The position numbers were made by a program, and so were the translations under genes. A DNA stretch of 64,000 bases from Modestobacter roseus (GTDB taxonomy: Bacteria; Actinomycetota; Actinomycetes; Mycobacteriales; Geodermatophilaceae). Location: positions 4,154,001 through 4,218,000 of the forward strand of contig NZ_VLKF01000001.1 of the NCBI RefSeq assembly GCF_007994135.1, written 5' to 3'. Within the stretch, counting starts at the first letter, position 1; every line of letters begins with the position of its first letter. Positions 52,390-60,649 of this stretch are shown here, piece after piece. Below the pieces are notes generated by a model that worked only from the letters and a program-made list of their open reading frames with translations, had not been told where the DNA came from and did not search any database.

Positions 52390-53301
52390 TCAGCGGGTCC
52401 GGGCGGTGAGGGTGAGCAGCGTGGCCTCGGGCGGGCAGGCGAAGCGGACCGGGGCGTACGGGCTCGTGCCCAGGCCGGCGGAGACGTGCAGCCAGGTGCC
52501 GGCCGGGTGCGCCGGGGTCGGCTCGGCCCAGCGGTGCAGCCAGCGCACGCGCGCCCGGTCGATGCCGCAGTTGGTGACCAGAGCACCGTAGAACGGCACC
52601 CGCAGCTGACCGCCGTGGGTGTGCCCGCAGAGCAGCAGGTCGTAGCCGTCGGCGGCGAACCGGTCGAGCACCCGCGGCTCGGGGGAGTGGCTCAGCCCGA
52701 GCCGCAGGTCGGCGTCCCGGTCGGCCGGCCCGGCCACCGCGTCGTACCGGTCGCGCTTCAGGTGGGAGTCGTCCACCCCGGCGAACACGATCCGGCGGCC
52801 GGCCACGGTGAGCTCGCCGGCGGCGTTGGTGAGGTCGAGCCACCCGCGCGCGGTCATCCCGTCGCGCAGGTCGCGCCAGGGCAGCTCGTCACCGTGCACC
52901 CGCTTGTGCTCGGTCCGGAAGTACTTCAGCGGGTTCTTCGGGCGCGGGGCGTAGTAGTCGTTGCTGGCCAGCACGAAGACGCCGGGCAGGTCCAGCAGCG
53001 GCTCCATCGCGCGCAGCGTGCCGGGGACGGCGTCCATCCCGGCCAGGTTGTCGCCGGTGTTCACGACCAGGTCCGGCTGCAGCGCGGCCAGCCCGGCGAC
53101 CCACTCCTGCTTGCCGCGCTGACCGGCGGTCATGTGCAGGTCGGACAGCTGGAGCACGCGCAGCGGCGCGGACCCCGGGGCCAGCGCCGGCACGTCGAAG
53201 CGGCGCAGCGTCCACCGGGTGCGCTCGACCAGGCCCGCGTAGGCGACGGTGGCCGCGCCGGTGGCGAGCACGGCGGTGGGGACGGCGGTGGCGGCGCGCA
53301 T
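52390..53301 (-). CDS. Membrane-anchored metallophosphoesterase (YaeI-like)
   Basis: 303 residues. A hydrophobic N-terminus (residues 4-24) is a probable signal anchor. Metal-binding motifs in order: D-x-H in QLSDLHM, GDN in VVNTGDN, SNDYYAP (the usual GNHD/GNH motif is changed to SND), then SHSPE and GHTHGGQ. Dinuclear-metal phosphoesterases of this group act on phosphodiesters, including lipid head groups. In Mycobacterium the homologue is next to ponA2, and here too the PBP gene is close. A tRNA gene lies just downstream. Confidence 0.92.
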   Translation of the reverse strand: MRAATAVPTAVLATGAATVAYAGLVERTRWTLRRFDVPALAPGSAPLRVLQLSDLHMTAGQRGKQEWVAGLAALQPDLVVNTGDNLAGMDAVPGTLRAMEPLLDLPGVFVLASNDYYAPRPKNPLKYFRTEHKRVHGDELPWRDLRDGMTARGWLDLTNAAGELTVAGRRIVFAGVDDSHLKRDRYDAVAGPADRDADLRLGLSHSPEPRVLDRFAADGYDLLLCGHTHGGQLRVPFYGALVTNCGIDRARVRWLHRWAEPTPAHPAGTWLHVSAGLGTSPYAPVRFACPPEATLLTLTARTR

Positions 53302-53370
53302 GGGGCGAGATTAGGGGGCCGCCGGGAACTGCGTCGCCGTGGTGGCGCCGCGGGTGGCAGGCTCGGTGGC

Positions 53371-53823
53371 GTGGCTGAGCTGAAGGAACGACTGCGCACC
53401 GACCTGACCACCGCGATGAAGGGCCGCGACGAGCTGCGCACCGCGACGCTGCGGATGGTGCTGGCCGCCGTCTCCGCGGAGGAGGTGTCGGGCAAGGAGG
53501 CCCGGGAGCTGTCCGACGACGAGGTGCTGGCGGTCCTGCGCCGGGAGGCGAAGAAGCGCCGCGAGGCGGCCGAGGCGTTCGCCGGTGCCGGCCGGACCGA
53601 GCAGGCCGAGCGCGAGCGGGCCGAGGAGGGCGTCGTCGCCACCTACCTGCCCGCCCAGCTGGGCGACGCGGACCTGACCGCGCTGGTGGCCGACGTGATC
53701 ACCCGCACCGGCGCCTCCGGCATGAAGGACATGGGGAAGGTGATGGGCGCCGCGAACCAGGAGGTCGCCGGGCGGGCCGAGGGCGGCCGGGTGGCCGCCG
53801 AGGTGCGCCGCCAGCTGGGCTGA
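53371..53823 (+). CDS. GatB/YqeY domain protein
   Basis: 150 residues from GTG 53371, the standard length. Core: LKERLRTDLTTAMKGRDELRTATLRMVLAAVSAEEV, EAFAGAGRTEQAERERAEEGVVATYLPAQL and GMKDMGKVMGAANQEVAGRAEGGRVAAEVRRQLG. It is helical and resembles the tRNA-amidotransferase tail of GatB; its biological role is not firmly known. A CAGGCT element seven bases before the start suggests a leaderless transcript. It is divergent from the metallophosphoesterase and ends at a 14-bp terminator shared with the PBP gene. Confidence 0.92.
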   Translation: MAELKERLRTDLTTAMKGRDELRTATLRMVLAAVSAEEVSGKEARELSDDEVLAVLRREAKKRREAAEAFAGAGRTEQAERERAEEGVVATYLPAQLGDADLTALVADVITRTGASGMKDMGKVMGAANQEVAGRAEGGRVAAEVRRQLG

Positions 53824-53849
53824 GCCATCGGCCCCGTCCCGCCCATGAC

Positions 53850-53881
53850 GGCGGGGCCGGGCCCGCAGGCCCGGCCCCGCC
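53850..53881. terminator. bidirectional terminator between GatB/YqeY and PBP genes
   Basis: A 14-bp perfect GC stem (53850-53863 with 53868-53881) and 4-base loop between convergent stops at 53823 and 53888. Confidence 0.8.
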
Positions 53882-53887
53882 GGTCGT

Positions 53888-56113
53888 TCAGTCCGTGGGT
53901 GCTCCGCCGGTCTCCGCCGGCGGGGCCGCCGGCGTCTCCGGCGGAGGTGCCGGCTGCGACGGCGCGGAGGGCGACGACGGAGGCTGGCTGCTGGAGGACG
54001 ACGGAGGCCGCCCGCGGTCGTCGGAGTCGTCACGTGACTCGGTCCGCTGCGGCCGCGGCGGGGCGGGGACCATGCCGGCGCCCTTGGTCCCGGCGGCGAC
54101 CGCCGGGTCGGCCGGCGGGAACTCGCGGGTGGGGCCCTGGGCGAGGATCGGCTCCATCGCGTCGTGCCAGATCTGCGCCGGGCGCCCACCGCCGTAGCTG
54201 CCGGCGTCCTGCTTCTCCTTGGGGTTGAAGATCATGACGCTGGCCGTGTACTCGGGCAGGAAGCCGACGAACGCGACCGAGTCGCGGTCCTGCGAGGTGC
54301 CGGTCTTGCCCGCGATGTCGTGCCCGGGCACGTTGGCCCGGGTGCCGGTGCCGATGTTGCTCTGCACGTCGGCGGTGAGCGCGTCGGCCAGGGTGTTGGC
54401 GACGGCCGGGCGGATGGCCGCGGGGGTGCAGTTGTCGTCGCGGACCACGGGCCGGCCCTCGTCGTCGGTCACCGGCTCGCCGTTGCGGTCGAGGATCGCC
54501 ACGACCGGCGTCGGGTCGCACTGGGTGCCCTCTGCGGCGAGCGTGGAGTAGGCGCTGGCCAGGTAGAGCGGGCTGGTCTCGAACGGGCCGAGGGTGAACG
54601 ACGCCATCTCCCCCTCGATGATGTCGTCGACCTTGTCGTCGAGGGAGCGCAGGCCCATGCGCTGCGCCATGCTCGCCGGGCCGCGGATGCTCCCGAGGGT
54701 GTCCTCCATCGCGATGAAGTACGTGTTCGAGGAGCGGGCCAGCGCGTCGTGCATGGTCAGGTTGGTCGGCAGCGTCCCGACGTTCTGGATCGGGCCGTAG
54801 GGCTCGCCGCGGGTGGTGCCGCCGTTCTTCTTGAAGACCCGGGAGTAGTACGGGTCACTGGTGGTGAGCCGGTAGTTGATGCCGTAGCCCGCGTCGAGCG
54901 CGGCGGCGGCGGTGAACACCTTGTAGGTCGAGCCGGAGCCCTTGCTGGCCACGACGTTGAGGTTCACCGACTCGCAGGCGGCGTCGGCGGTGCGGTCGCA
55001 GCCGTACTTGCGGTTCGCGCTCATCGCCAGCACCTTGCCGGTGCCCGGCTCGACGGCGGTGTAGACCGCAGCGAGGGAGTCGCCCATCGGCACGCTGTTG
55101 AGCACGGCCTGGTCGCCTGCGGCCTGCATGTCCGGCCGCAGGGTGGTCTGGATGGTCCACCCGCCGTTGTTGATCTCGGTCGGGGACAGCCCGAGCGTGC
55201 CGGTCAGGTAGGTGTACAGGTAGTCGCAGAAGAAGCCGCCGATGGTCGCGTTGGCACAGCCGTTGGGCGGGTTGCCGCCCTGGACGACCGGGATCGGCGA
55301 GGCCGTGACGTCGGCCAGCTCCTGGTCGGTGATGTGGCCGAGCTGGTGCATCCGGGCGAGCACCTGGTCGCGGCGCTGCTGGGCGAGCTCGGGGTAGTCG
55401 ACCGGGTTGTTCCGCGGGGTCTGCACCAGGCCGGCGAGCACGGCGGCCTGCGGCAGCTGCAGGTCGACGGCGTTCATGCTGAAGTACTCCTGCGCCGCGG
55501 CCTGGATGCCGTACGCCCCGCGCCCGAAGTAGGCGATGTTCAGGTAGCGGGTGAGGATCTCGTCCTTGGAGTACTCCTCCTCCAGGGCGAGGGCCAGCCG
55601 CGCCTCGCGCAGCTTGCGGCCCACCGTCTCGTCGAGCGCGGCGTCCCGCTCCTCCTGGGTCTCCGCCGTCTCCACCAGCGTCTGCTTCACCAGCTGCTGG
55701 GTGAGCGTGGACCCGCCCTCGAGCACCTCACCGGCGGCGAGGTTCTTCATCAGCGCACGGGTGGTGCCCTCCACGTCGAGTCCGCGGTGCTCGTAGAAGC
55801 GCGAGTCCTCGATGTCGACGATCGCCTGCTTCATCACGTCGGAGATCTGGTCCGGGGCCACCGGCGTCCGGTTGTTCTCGTAGAACTCGGTGATCACCTG
55901 GCCGTCGGCGGCCAGCACCGTCGTGTTGCCGTTGGGCGTCTTGTCGGTGAGCTCGACCGGCAGCGCGTCGAGCAGGCTCGCCGAGTTGCGGGCGACCAGA
56001 CCGGGCCCGCCGACCCAGGGCAGGAGCATGGCGGCGACCAGGGCACCGGCGACGACGACGGTCGCCGCGAGCTTGACCAGGGCGCCCAGACGTGGGTTCG
56101 CAGACTCGGACAT
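53888..56113 (-). CDS. ponA: Class A penicillin-binding protein
   Basis: 741 residues. An N-terminal membrane anchor (about residues 10-35) is followed by a GT51 transglycosylase: the VDIEDSRFYEHRGLDVEGTTRA motif with catalytic Glu, GGSTLTQQLVKQ, and the EYFSMNAVDLQLPQAAVLAGL region. The transpeptidase domain has S-T-Y-K in GSGSTYKVF, S-S-N in ARSSNTYF and K-T-G in IAGKTGTSQ. The C-terminus is a 90-residue Pro/Ser/Thr-rich tail with no PASTA domain, whereas mycobacterial PonA2 has one. It polymerises and cross-links peptidoglycan. A TACCTT element eight bases before the start may be its -10 sequence. Confidence 0.95.
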   Translation of the reverse strand: MSESANPRLGALVKLAATVVVAGALVAAMLLPWVGGPGLVARNSASLLDALPVELTDKTPNGNTTVLAADGQVITEFYENNRTPVAPDQISDVMKQAIVDIEDSRFYEHRGLDVEGTTRALMKNLAAGEVLEGGSTLTQQLVKQTLVETAETQEERDAALDETVGRKLREARLALALEEEYSKDEILTRYLNIAYFGRGAYGIQAAAQEYFSMNAVDLQLPQAAVLAGLVQTPRNNPVDYPELAQQRRDQVLARMHQLGHITDQELADVTASPIPVVQGGNPPNGCANATIGGFFCDYLYTYLTGTLGLSPTEINNGGWTIQTTLRPDMQAAGDQAVLNSVPMGDSLAAVYTAVEPGTGKVLAMSANRKYGCDRTADAACESVNLNVVASKGSGSTYKVFTAAAALDAGYGINYRLTTSDPYYSRVFKKNGGTTRGEPYGPIQNVGTLPTNLTMHDALARSSNTYFIAMEDTLGSIRGPASMAQRMGLRSLDDKVDDIIEGEMASFTLGPFETSPLYLASAYSTLAAEGTQCDPTPVVAILDRNGEPVTDDEGRPVVRDDNCTPAAIRPAVANTLADALTADVQSNIGTGTRANVPGHDIAGKTGTSQDRDSVAFVGFLPEYTASVMIFNPKEKQDAGSYGGGRPAQIWHDAMEPILAQGPTREFPPADPAVAAGTKGAGMVPAPPRPQRTESRDDSDDRGRPPSSSSSQPPSSPSAPSQPAPPPETPAAPPAETGGAPTD

Positions 56114-56222
56114 CGCAGGCCAAGGTACCTGTCCGGAGCGGGCCCGTGGGGGGCTCGAGCGGCGACGCGCGGACGTCGGGCGTGGCGTCCGCGCGCCGCC
56201 GGACCGGGCGGTCGATCGGTGG

Positions 56223-57362
56223 TCAGGCCTGCTGGTAGCGGTTGGCCCGGGCGAAGGTGCCCATGTCGTTGAACCGGACGCCGTTGGCGGCCAGCACCGG
56301 GTGGATGTCGCGCTCCATCAGCTGCCGCACGTAGAAGGGGTCGGCCACGTAGAAGTGGTGGATCGGGTGGGTGCTGCCGAAGTTCAGGCAGAAGACCTGG
56401 AACGGCACCAGGTACCACTTGTTGAACACCTGCGTCTGCTGCAGGACGTTCCCCTGCTCGACGTCGCCCTGGTAGTGCATGTTGCTGCTGATGAAGTGCA
56501 GGCAGAAGCCGCGCCACACGTTCGGGCCCACCCAGACGACGGTGAGCACGGTGAGGGTGTGCAGCAGCCCGGCCGGGACGGCGGCGCCGGCCCAGGCGGC
56601 CACGTGCAGGGCGAGGAAGCCGTACCAGATGGTGATCGCCACCGGGGTCAGCCCGATGCTGGCCTTGAGGATGGTGCGCCGCCACAGCGCGTCCTCGGCG
56701 TCGGCGGGCCGGGTCGTGACGATCCGGATCAGCGCCGGCACGTAGGGGTCGAGCAGGCTGTACAGCCGGACCAGGCCCCACGGCTTGCCGTTGGTGATCG
56801 ACACCTCCTCGATGTCGTCGGGGAGCCCGGAGTACGCGTGGTGCCGCAGGTGCAGGCGGATCCGGTAGACCGGGTTGATCGTGTACGGGCGGATCGCCCA
56901 GACGCCGAAGAGCAGCGCGTACCGCACGGCCTTGCGGCGGCGGAAGTACAGGGCGTGGATCAGGTCGTGCTCGACCTCGTGACCGACCGCGGCGAAGGCC
57001 GCGGACAGCAGCACCGTCACGTACCAGGGCAGCACGCCGGTCAGGTAGAGCGCGCCGGAGCCGACGAACCCGGCGACGGCGACGGCGAAGGCGGCCAGGC
57101 CGAGCGCGTCCTGGTGCCGCAGCACCGGGTGGTCGCGCCGCAGCTCCTGCGACCGCCGCCGGATCGCCGCGGTGATGATCTTCGTGCGAGCCCGGTCGTC
57201 GGCGTCCATGCCGGTGAGGTCGACCGGGATCTCCACGGGCAGCTCCGCGGCGGTGGGGACCACCGTGGGGACGGTCGTCCCGGTGCCGAAGAGCCCGATG
57301 TCGGGAGTCGTCGGCCGCGGCTGGTCGGCGTCGGGGACGTCGACCCCTGGGGCTGTGGTCAT
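56223..57362 (-). CDS. Membrane fatty acid desaturase/hydroxylase family protein
   Basis: 379 residues. About 80 hydrophilic residues come first, then two pairs of membrane helices. Three histidine boxes bind the diiron centre: HEVEHDLIH (about residues 127-135), HLRHH with AYSG (about 170-178) and HPIHH (about 329-333). The spacing fits the membrane desaturase/hydroxylase superfamily; acyl-lipid and carotenoid-modifying enzymes are both possible and I cannot choose. The gene occupies the place that whiB4 has in the equivalent mycobacterial cluster, between the BagAB ATPases and the PBP. Confidence 0.85.
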   Translation of the reverse strand: MTTAPGVDVPDADQPRPTTPDIGLFGTGTTVPTVVPTAAELPVEIPVDLTGMDADDRARTKIITAAIRRRSQELRRDHPVLRHQDALGLAAFAVAVAGFVGSGALYLTGVLPWYVTVLLSAAFAAVGHEVEHDLIHALYFRRRKAVRYALLFGVWAIRPYTINPVYRIRLHLRHHAYSGLPDDIEEVSITNGKPWGLVRLYSLLDPYVPALIRIVTTRPADAEDALWRRTILKASIGLTPVAITIWYGFLALHVAAWAGAAVPAGLLHTLTVLTVVWVGPNVWRGFCLHFISSNMHYQGDVEQGNVLQQTQVFNKWYLVPFQVFCLNFGSTHPIHHFYVADPFYVRQLMERDIHPVLAANGVRFNDMGTFARANRYQQA

Positions 57363-57510
57363 GCGGCTGCCTCACTCCTCCGGCTGATGGGTCGCGGCGG
57401 ACCGTAACGGAGTGTGAGGGGAGAGTGGAGCCGTTCGGGTTGCGAGCGGGCCACGTCCGGGTTAAGAGTGCCCGCGGTTCACCCCGGAGCGTGACCCGCG
57501 GGGTCGGTGG

Positions 57511-58749
57511 TCAGGCCGCTGGGCGCCGGACCGGCAGCACCCGGCTGCGCGGGGTGCCCGTGCCGGTGTCGTCCTCGTCGGCGAGCAGGGCGGACGCCAT
57601 GACGCGCAGCCCGTCCAGGTCGTGCACGTCGCCGGCCGCGGCCGGGACGGTGCGCACCGGCACCTCCGGGTGTGCGCTGGTGAACCGGTCGGCCAGCCGC
57701 TGCTCCCGGGCGGCCTGGGTCATCCGCTCGGCGTGCACCCGCAGTGCCCCGGCGGCCAGCGCGGCCTCCGGCCCGCCCGCCTCGGTGACCGCCTCGGCCG
57801 CGGCCGCCGCGCGGGTGGCCGAGAGCCCGGTGGTCGCCGGCGGGTGGGTGCGGTTGAGCACCAGCCCGGCCAGCGGCATCCCCTCGGTGGAGAGCCGGTC
57901 GACGAAGTAGGAGGCCTCGCGCAGCGCGTCCGGCTCCGGGGCGGCGACGACGACGAAGGCGGTGCCCGGCTGGCGCAGCAGCTCGTAGGTGGCGGTGGCC
58001 CGCTCCCGGAAACCGCCGAACATGGTGTCCAGCGCGGAGACGAACGCGGAGATGTCGTTGAGCAGCTGCCCACCGAGGATCTTGCTGATGATCCGGCTGA
58101 ACAGGCTGAAGCCGGCGCCGAACAGTCGGACCCCGGCCCGCCCGCCGGCCCGCGCCGGCGCGGTGAGCAGCCGGATCATCGTGCCGTCGAGGAAGCGGCT
58201 CATCCGGTTCGGTGCGTCCAGGAAGTCCAGCGCCGATCGGGACGGCGGGGTGTCGACGATCACCAGGTCCCAGCGGTCGCTGGCGCGCAGCTGGCCCAGC
58301 TTCTCCATCGCCATGTACTCCTGCGTGCCGGCGAAGGAGGAGGACAGCGCCTGGTAGAAGGGGTTCTCGAAGATCACCTGCGCCCGCTCGGGCGTGGAGT
58401 GGGCGGACACGACGTCGTCGAACGTCCGCTTCATGTCCAGCATCATCGCGTTCAGCTCGCCCGCGGCGCCGGGCACCTCGACCCGGCGGGGCTCGTTGTC
58501 CAGCTCGACCAGGCCGAGCGACTGGGCCAGCCGCCGGGCCGGGTCGATCGTGAGGACGACGACCTGCCGGCCGGCCTCCGCCGCCGCCAGGGCCAGCGCC
58601 GCCGACGTCGTCGTCTTGCCCACGCCGCCGGAGCCGCAGCAGACCACGATCCGGGTGGCCGGGTCACCGACCAGGGCGGCCAGGTCCATCGCCGGGGCAT
58701 GGTGTTGCGGGGTGTGGTGTTGCGGGGTGTGGTGCTGGGGGGTGCTCAC
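57511..58749 (-). CDS. ArsA/Get3-like ATPase, BagB-type
   Basis: 412 residues from GTG 58749, which overlaps the stop of the partner gene. It carries a deviant Walker A GSGGVGKTT (about residues 38-46), the DPARRLAQSLG switch and DTPPSRSALDFLDAPNRM, then a helical region and a C-terminal ATPase half (FVVVAAPEPDALREASYFVDRL, LNRTHPP). Matches the second subunit of the mycobacterial Rv3679-Rv3680 (BagA-BagB) pair. The N-terminus has an unusual repeated TPQHH (three times) encoded by a 15-bp repeat; ATG 58689 (MDLAALVG) is an alternative start that omits it. Confidence 0.88.
   Translation of the reverse strand: MSTPQHHTPQHHTPQHHAPAMDLAALVGDPATRIVVCCGSGGVGKTTTSAALALAAAEAGRQVVVLTIDPARRLAQSLGLVELDNEPRRVEVPGAAGELNAMMLDMKRTFDDVVSAHSTPERAQVIFENPFYQALSSSFAGTQEYMAMEKLGQLRASDRWDLVIVDTPPSRSALDFLDAPNRMSRFLDGTMIRLLTAPARAGGRAGVRLFGAGFSLFSRIISKILGGQLLNDISAFVSALDTMFGGFRERATATYELLRQPGTAFVVVAAPEPDALREASYFVDRLSTEGMPLAGLVLNRTHPPATTGLSATRAAAAAEAVTEAGGPEAALAAGALRVHAERMTQAAREQRLADRFTSAHPEVPVRTVPAAAGDVHDLDGLRVMASALLADEDDTGTGTPRSRVLPVRRPAA
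58700..58744. repeat. 15-bp tandem repeat encoding TPQHH
   Basis: About three units of the form GGTGTTGCGGGGTGT on the plus strand, in-frame in the 5' end of the BagB-type gene (codons for TPQHH on the minus strand). Confidence 0.8.
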
Positions 58750-59738
58750 GCGGCGGCCTCCGTGCTCAGGTGCCCCTCGAGGCGCTCGGCCAGCTCGAAC
58801 AGGCAGCCGAGGTCGATCGGGCCGACCGACAGCGGCAGCTCGACGGTGGGCCGGCCCAGCGCCTCGACGTCGTCGCGCAGCGCGTCCTGCGCCGTCCAGC
58901 GGCGGGCGTGCTCCACCGCCTCGGCGACGAGCCCCTCGGCCAGCTGGTCACCGCCGGGCAGCTCCGCGGCGGACAGCGCCGAGGTGAGGTCCGCCGCGGT
59001 CAGCCCGCCGTCGGCCGCCCGGGCCAGCGCCGCGGCCGGCAACAGCGGCTCGCTGGCCATGTTGACGATCACCGAGCCGACCGGCAGGCCGGCCTCGCGC
59101 AGGTCCGCGATCGCGTCGGCGGTCTCCTGCACGGGCATGTCCTCCAGCAGCGTGACCAGGTGGACGGCGGTCTGCGGTGAGCGGAAGACGGCCATCACCC
59201 CGTCGCTCTGGGTCTTGATCGGGCCGGAGCGGGCGAGGCCGGCGACCTCGTTGGTGACGTTGAGGAACCGGGTGATCCGCCCGGTCGGCGGGGCGTCGAC
59301 GACGACGGCGTCGTACACCGGCCGACCGTGCTCGCGGCGGGTGACCGCCTCCTTGATCTTCCCGGTCAGGAGCACGTCGCGCAGCCCGGGGGCGATCGCG
59401 GTGGCGAAGTCGATCGCGCCCATCTTGCGCAGCGCGTACCCGGCCCGCTTGAGGTTGTAGAACATGTCGAGGTACTCCAGGAACGCCGCCTCGACGTCGA
59501 TGGCCAGCGCCTTCACCTCGCCCCCACCGCGGGCGACGGCGACCCGGCGCTCCTCGTAGGGCAGCGGCGGGGTGTCGAACAGCTGGGCGATGCCCTGCCG
59601 GCCCTCGGTCTCGATCAGCAGCACGTGGTGCCCGTCGGCGGCCAGGGCCAGGGCGAGCGCGGCGGCGACCGTCGTCTTCCCGGTGCCGCCCTTCCCGGTG
59701 ACGACGTGGCAGCGCACGGAGCGGGGATCGGGCGTCAC
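58746..59738 (-). CDS. ArsA/Get3-like ATPase, BagA-type
   Basis: 330 residues from GTG 59738; the open frame further upstream (MERPPCSGP...) is only translated repeat DNA. Deviant Walker A GKGGTGKTT (about residues 14-22), ETEGRQGIAQLFDT, VVVDAPPTGRITRFLNVTNEVAGLA and the late ELPLSVGPIDLGCLFELAERL. Matches Rv3679 (BagA). The pair is a heteromeric anion-transporter-type ATPase; the mycobacterial proteins are studied as bacterial homologues of the tail-anchored-protein targeting factor Get3, but the client is not known. Confidence 0.9.
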   Translation of the reverse strand: MTPDPRSVRCHVVTGKGGTGKTTVAAALALALAADGHHVLLIETEGRQGIAQLFDTPPLPYEERRVAVARGGGEVKALAIDVEAAFLEYLDMFYNLKRAGYALRKMGAIDFATAIAPGLRDVLLTGKIKEAVTRREHGRPVYDAVVVDAPPTGRITRFLNVTNEVAGLARSGPIKTQSDGVMAVFRSPQTAVHLVTLLEDMPVQETADAIADLREAGLPVGSVIVNMASEPLLPAAALARAADGGLTAADLTSALSAAELPGGDQLAEGLVAEAVEHARRWTAQDALRDDVEALGRPTVELPLSVGPIDLGCLFELAERLEGHLSTEAAA

Positions 59739-59756
59739 CGGCTCAGCGTACGAGTC

Positions 59757-59822
59757 GGCGGACCCCCCTGCCCCCCAGCGCTCGCAGGCCCGCACCGGGC
59801 CGCTGCACGGGGGCCGTTCCAT
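59757..59822. repeat. copy 4 of the dispersed palindromic repeat
   Basis: CGGACCCCCCTGCCCCCCAG through GGGCCGCTGCACGGGGGCCG then TTCC, collinear with copies 2 and 3 with a partly eroded stem. It lies between the divergent BagA and DUF4177 genes. Confidence 0.8.
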
Positions 59823-59844
59823 CCTGTCGCGGTCGGGGCTGCGC

Positions 59845-59850
59845 TAGCGT
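59845..59850 (+). promoter_or_regulatory. -10 element, leaderless start of the DUF4177 gene
   Basis: TAGCGT six bases before ATG 59857, no ribosome-binding site. Confidence 0.5.
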
Positions 59851-59856
59851 CGCGGC

Positions 59857-60027
59857 ATGAGCGAAGCCCGCCGTACCTGGGAGTACGCCACCATCCCGCT
59901 GCTGATCCACAACACGAAGGCGATCCTGGACTCGTGGGGCGTCGACGGCTGGGAGCTGGTCACCGTCCTCCAGGGCCCCGGCGGCGGCGACCAGCTGGTG
60001 GCCTACCTCAAGCGCCCGACGAGCTGA
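59857..60027 (+). CDS. Small DUF4177-type protein (Rv3678A-like)
   Basis: 56 residues. The sequence has WEYATIPLLIHNTKAILDSW and GWELVTVLQGPGG, with the pattern WEY...GWELV...YLKRP that marks DUF4177 proteins. No function is established. The same small gene sits between BagA and RidA genes in Mycobacterium, which supports it being real. It is followed seven bases later by RidA. Confidence 0.88.
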   Translation: MSEARRTWEYATIPLLIHNTKAILDSWGVDGWELVTVLQGPGGGDQLVAYLKRPTS

Positions 60028-60034
60028 GGCCGGC

Positions 60035-60502
60035 ATGACCGCCCCGCAGAGCTGGCACGCCCGGCTGCAGGAGCTCGGGGTCCGGCTGCCCCCGGTGGCC
60101 GCGCCCGTGGCCGCCTACGTCCCGGCCGTCCGCACCGGCCAGCTGGTCTTCACCTCCGGGCAGCTGCCCTTCGTCGACGGCGGGCTGCGTCGCACCGGCA
60201 AGGTGGGCGGGTCGGTCGACGTCGAGGACGCCGCGGCCGACGCCAAGGTCTGCGCCCTCAACGCGCTGGCCGCCGTCGACGACCTGGTCGGCCTGGACCA
60301 GGTGGCGCGGATCGTGCGGGTCGTGGGGTACGTCGCCAGCGCGGAGGGCTTCAGCGCCCAGCCGCGAGTGGTCAACGGCGCCAGCGAGTTCCTCGGCCGG
60401 GTCTTCGGCGACGCCGGGCAGCACGCCCGCAGCGCCGTCGGTGTCGCCGAGCTGCCGATGAACGCCCCCGTCGAGGTGGAACTCACCGTCGAGCTGCGAT
60501 GA
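60035..60502 (+). CDS. RidA/YjgF-family protein
   Basis: 155 residues. Family core: VPAVRTGQLVFTSGQLPFVDGGLRRTGKVGGSVDVEDAAADAKVCALNALAAV, VRVVGYVASAEGF and the final GQHARSAVGVAELPMNAPVEVELTVE. The conserved arginine of deaminating RidA is in the ARSAVGV motif. RidA proteins hydrolyse reactive enamine/imine intermediates such as 2-aminoacrylate; this subgroup (YjgF-like of Rv3678c type) is not biochemically defined. Confidence 0.92.
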   Translation: MTAPQSWHARLQELGVRLPPVAAPVAAYVPAVRTGQLVFTSGQLPFVDGGLRRTGKVGGSVDVEDAAADAKVCALNALAAVDDLVGLDQVARIVRVVGYVASAEGFSAQPRVVNGASEFLGRVFGDAGQHARSAVGVAELPMNAPVEVELTVELR

Positions 60503-60649
60503 CACTGCGATCCTCCGGATCGCCGCGCGGCCAGGTGCCGGTGCCGGTGGCGACGAGCGCGTCCCCGTGTCCCCGGCGGGGAGCCTCCGGCCCCCGCGCC
60601 GGGGCCACCGCCTCCTTCGTCGGCGTCCGTCCCGGTGGGTCCCGGTCCG
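60503..60649. other. gap between RidA and Nudix genes
   Basis: 147 bases, no gene, no strong palindrome and no clear promoter seen. GTG 60635 upstream of the Nudix ATG is in frame and could be its start. Confidence 0.5.

Noticed and set aside
59739-59822. Longer N-terminus for the BagA-type ATPase (MERPPCSGP...)
   Set aside because: This is translated dispersed-repeat DNA; the same residues ([18 protein letters not shown]) appear wherever the repeat is read on that strand. GTG 59738 places the P-loop at the family position.
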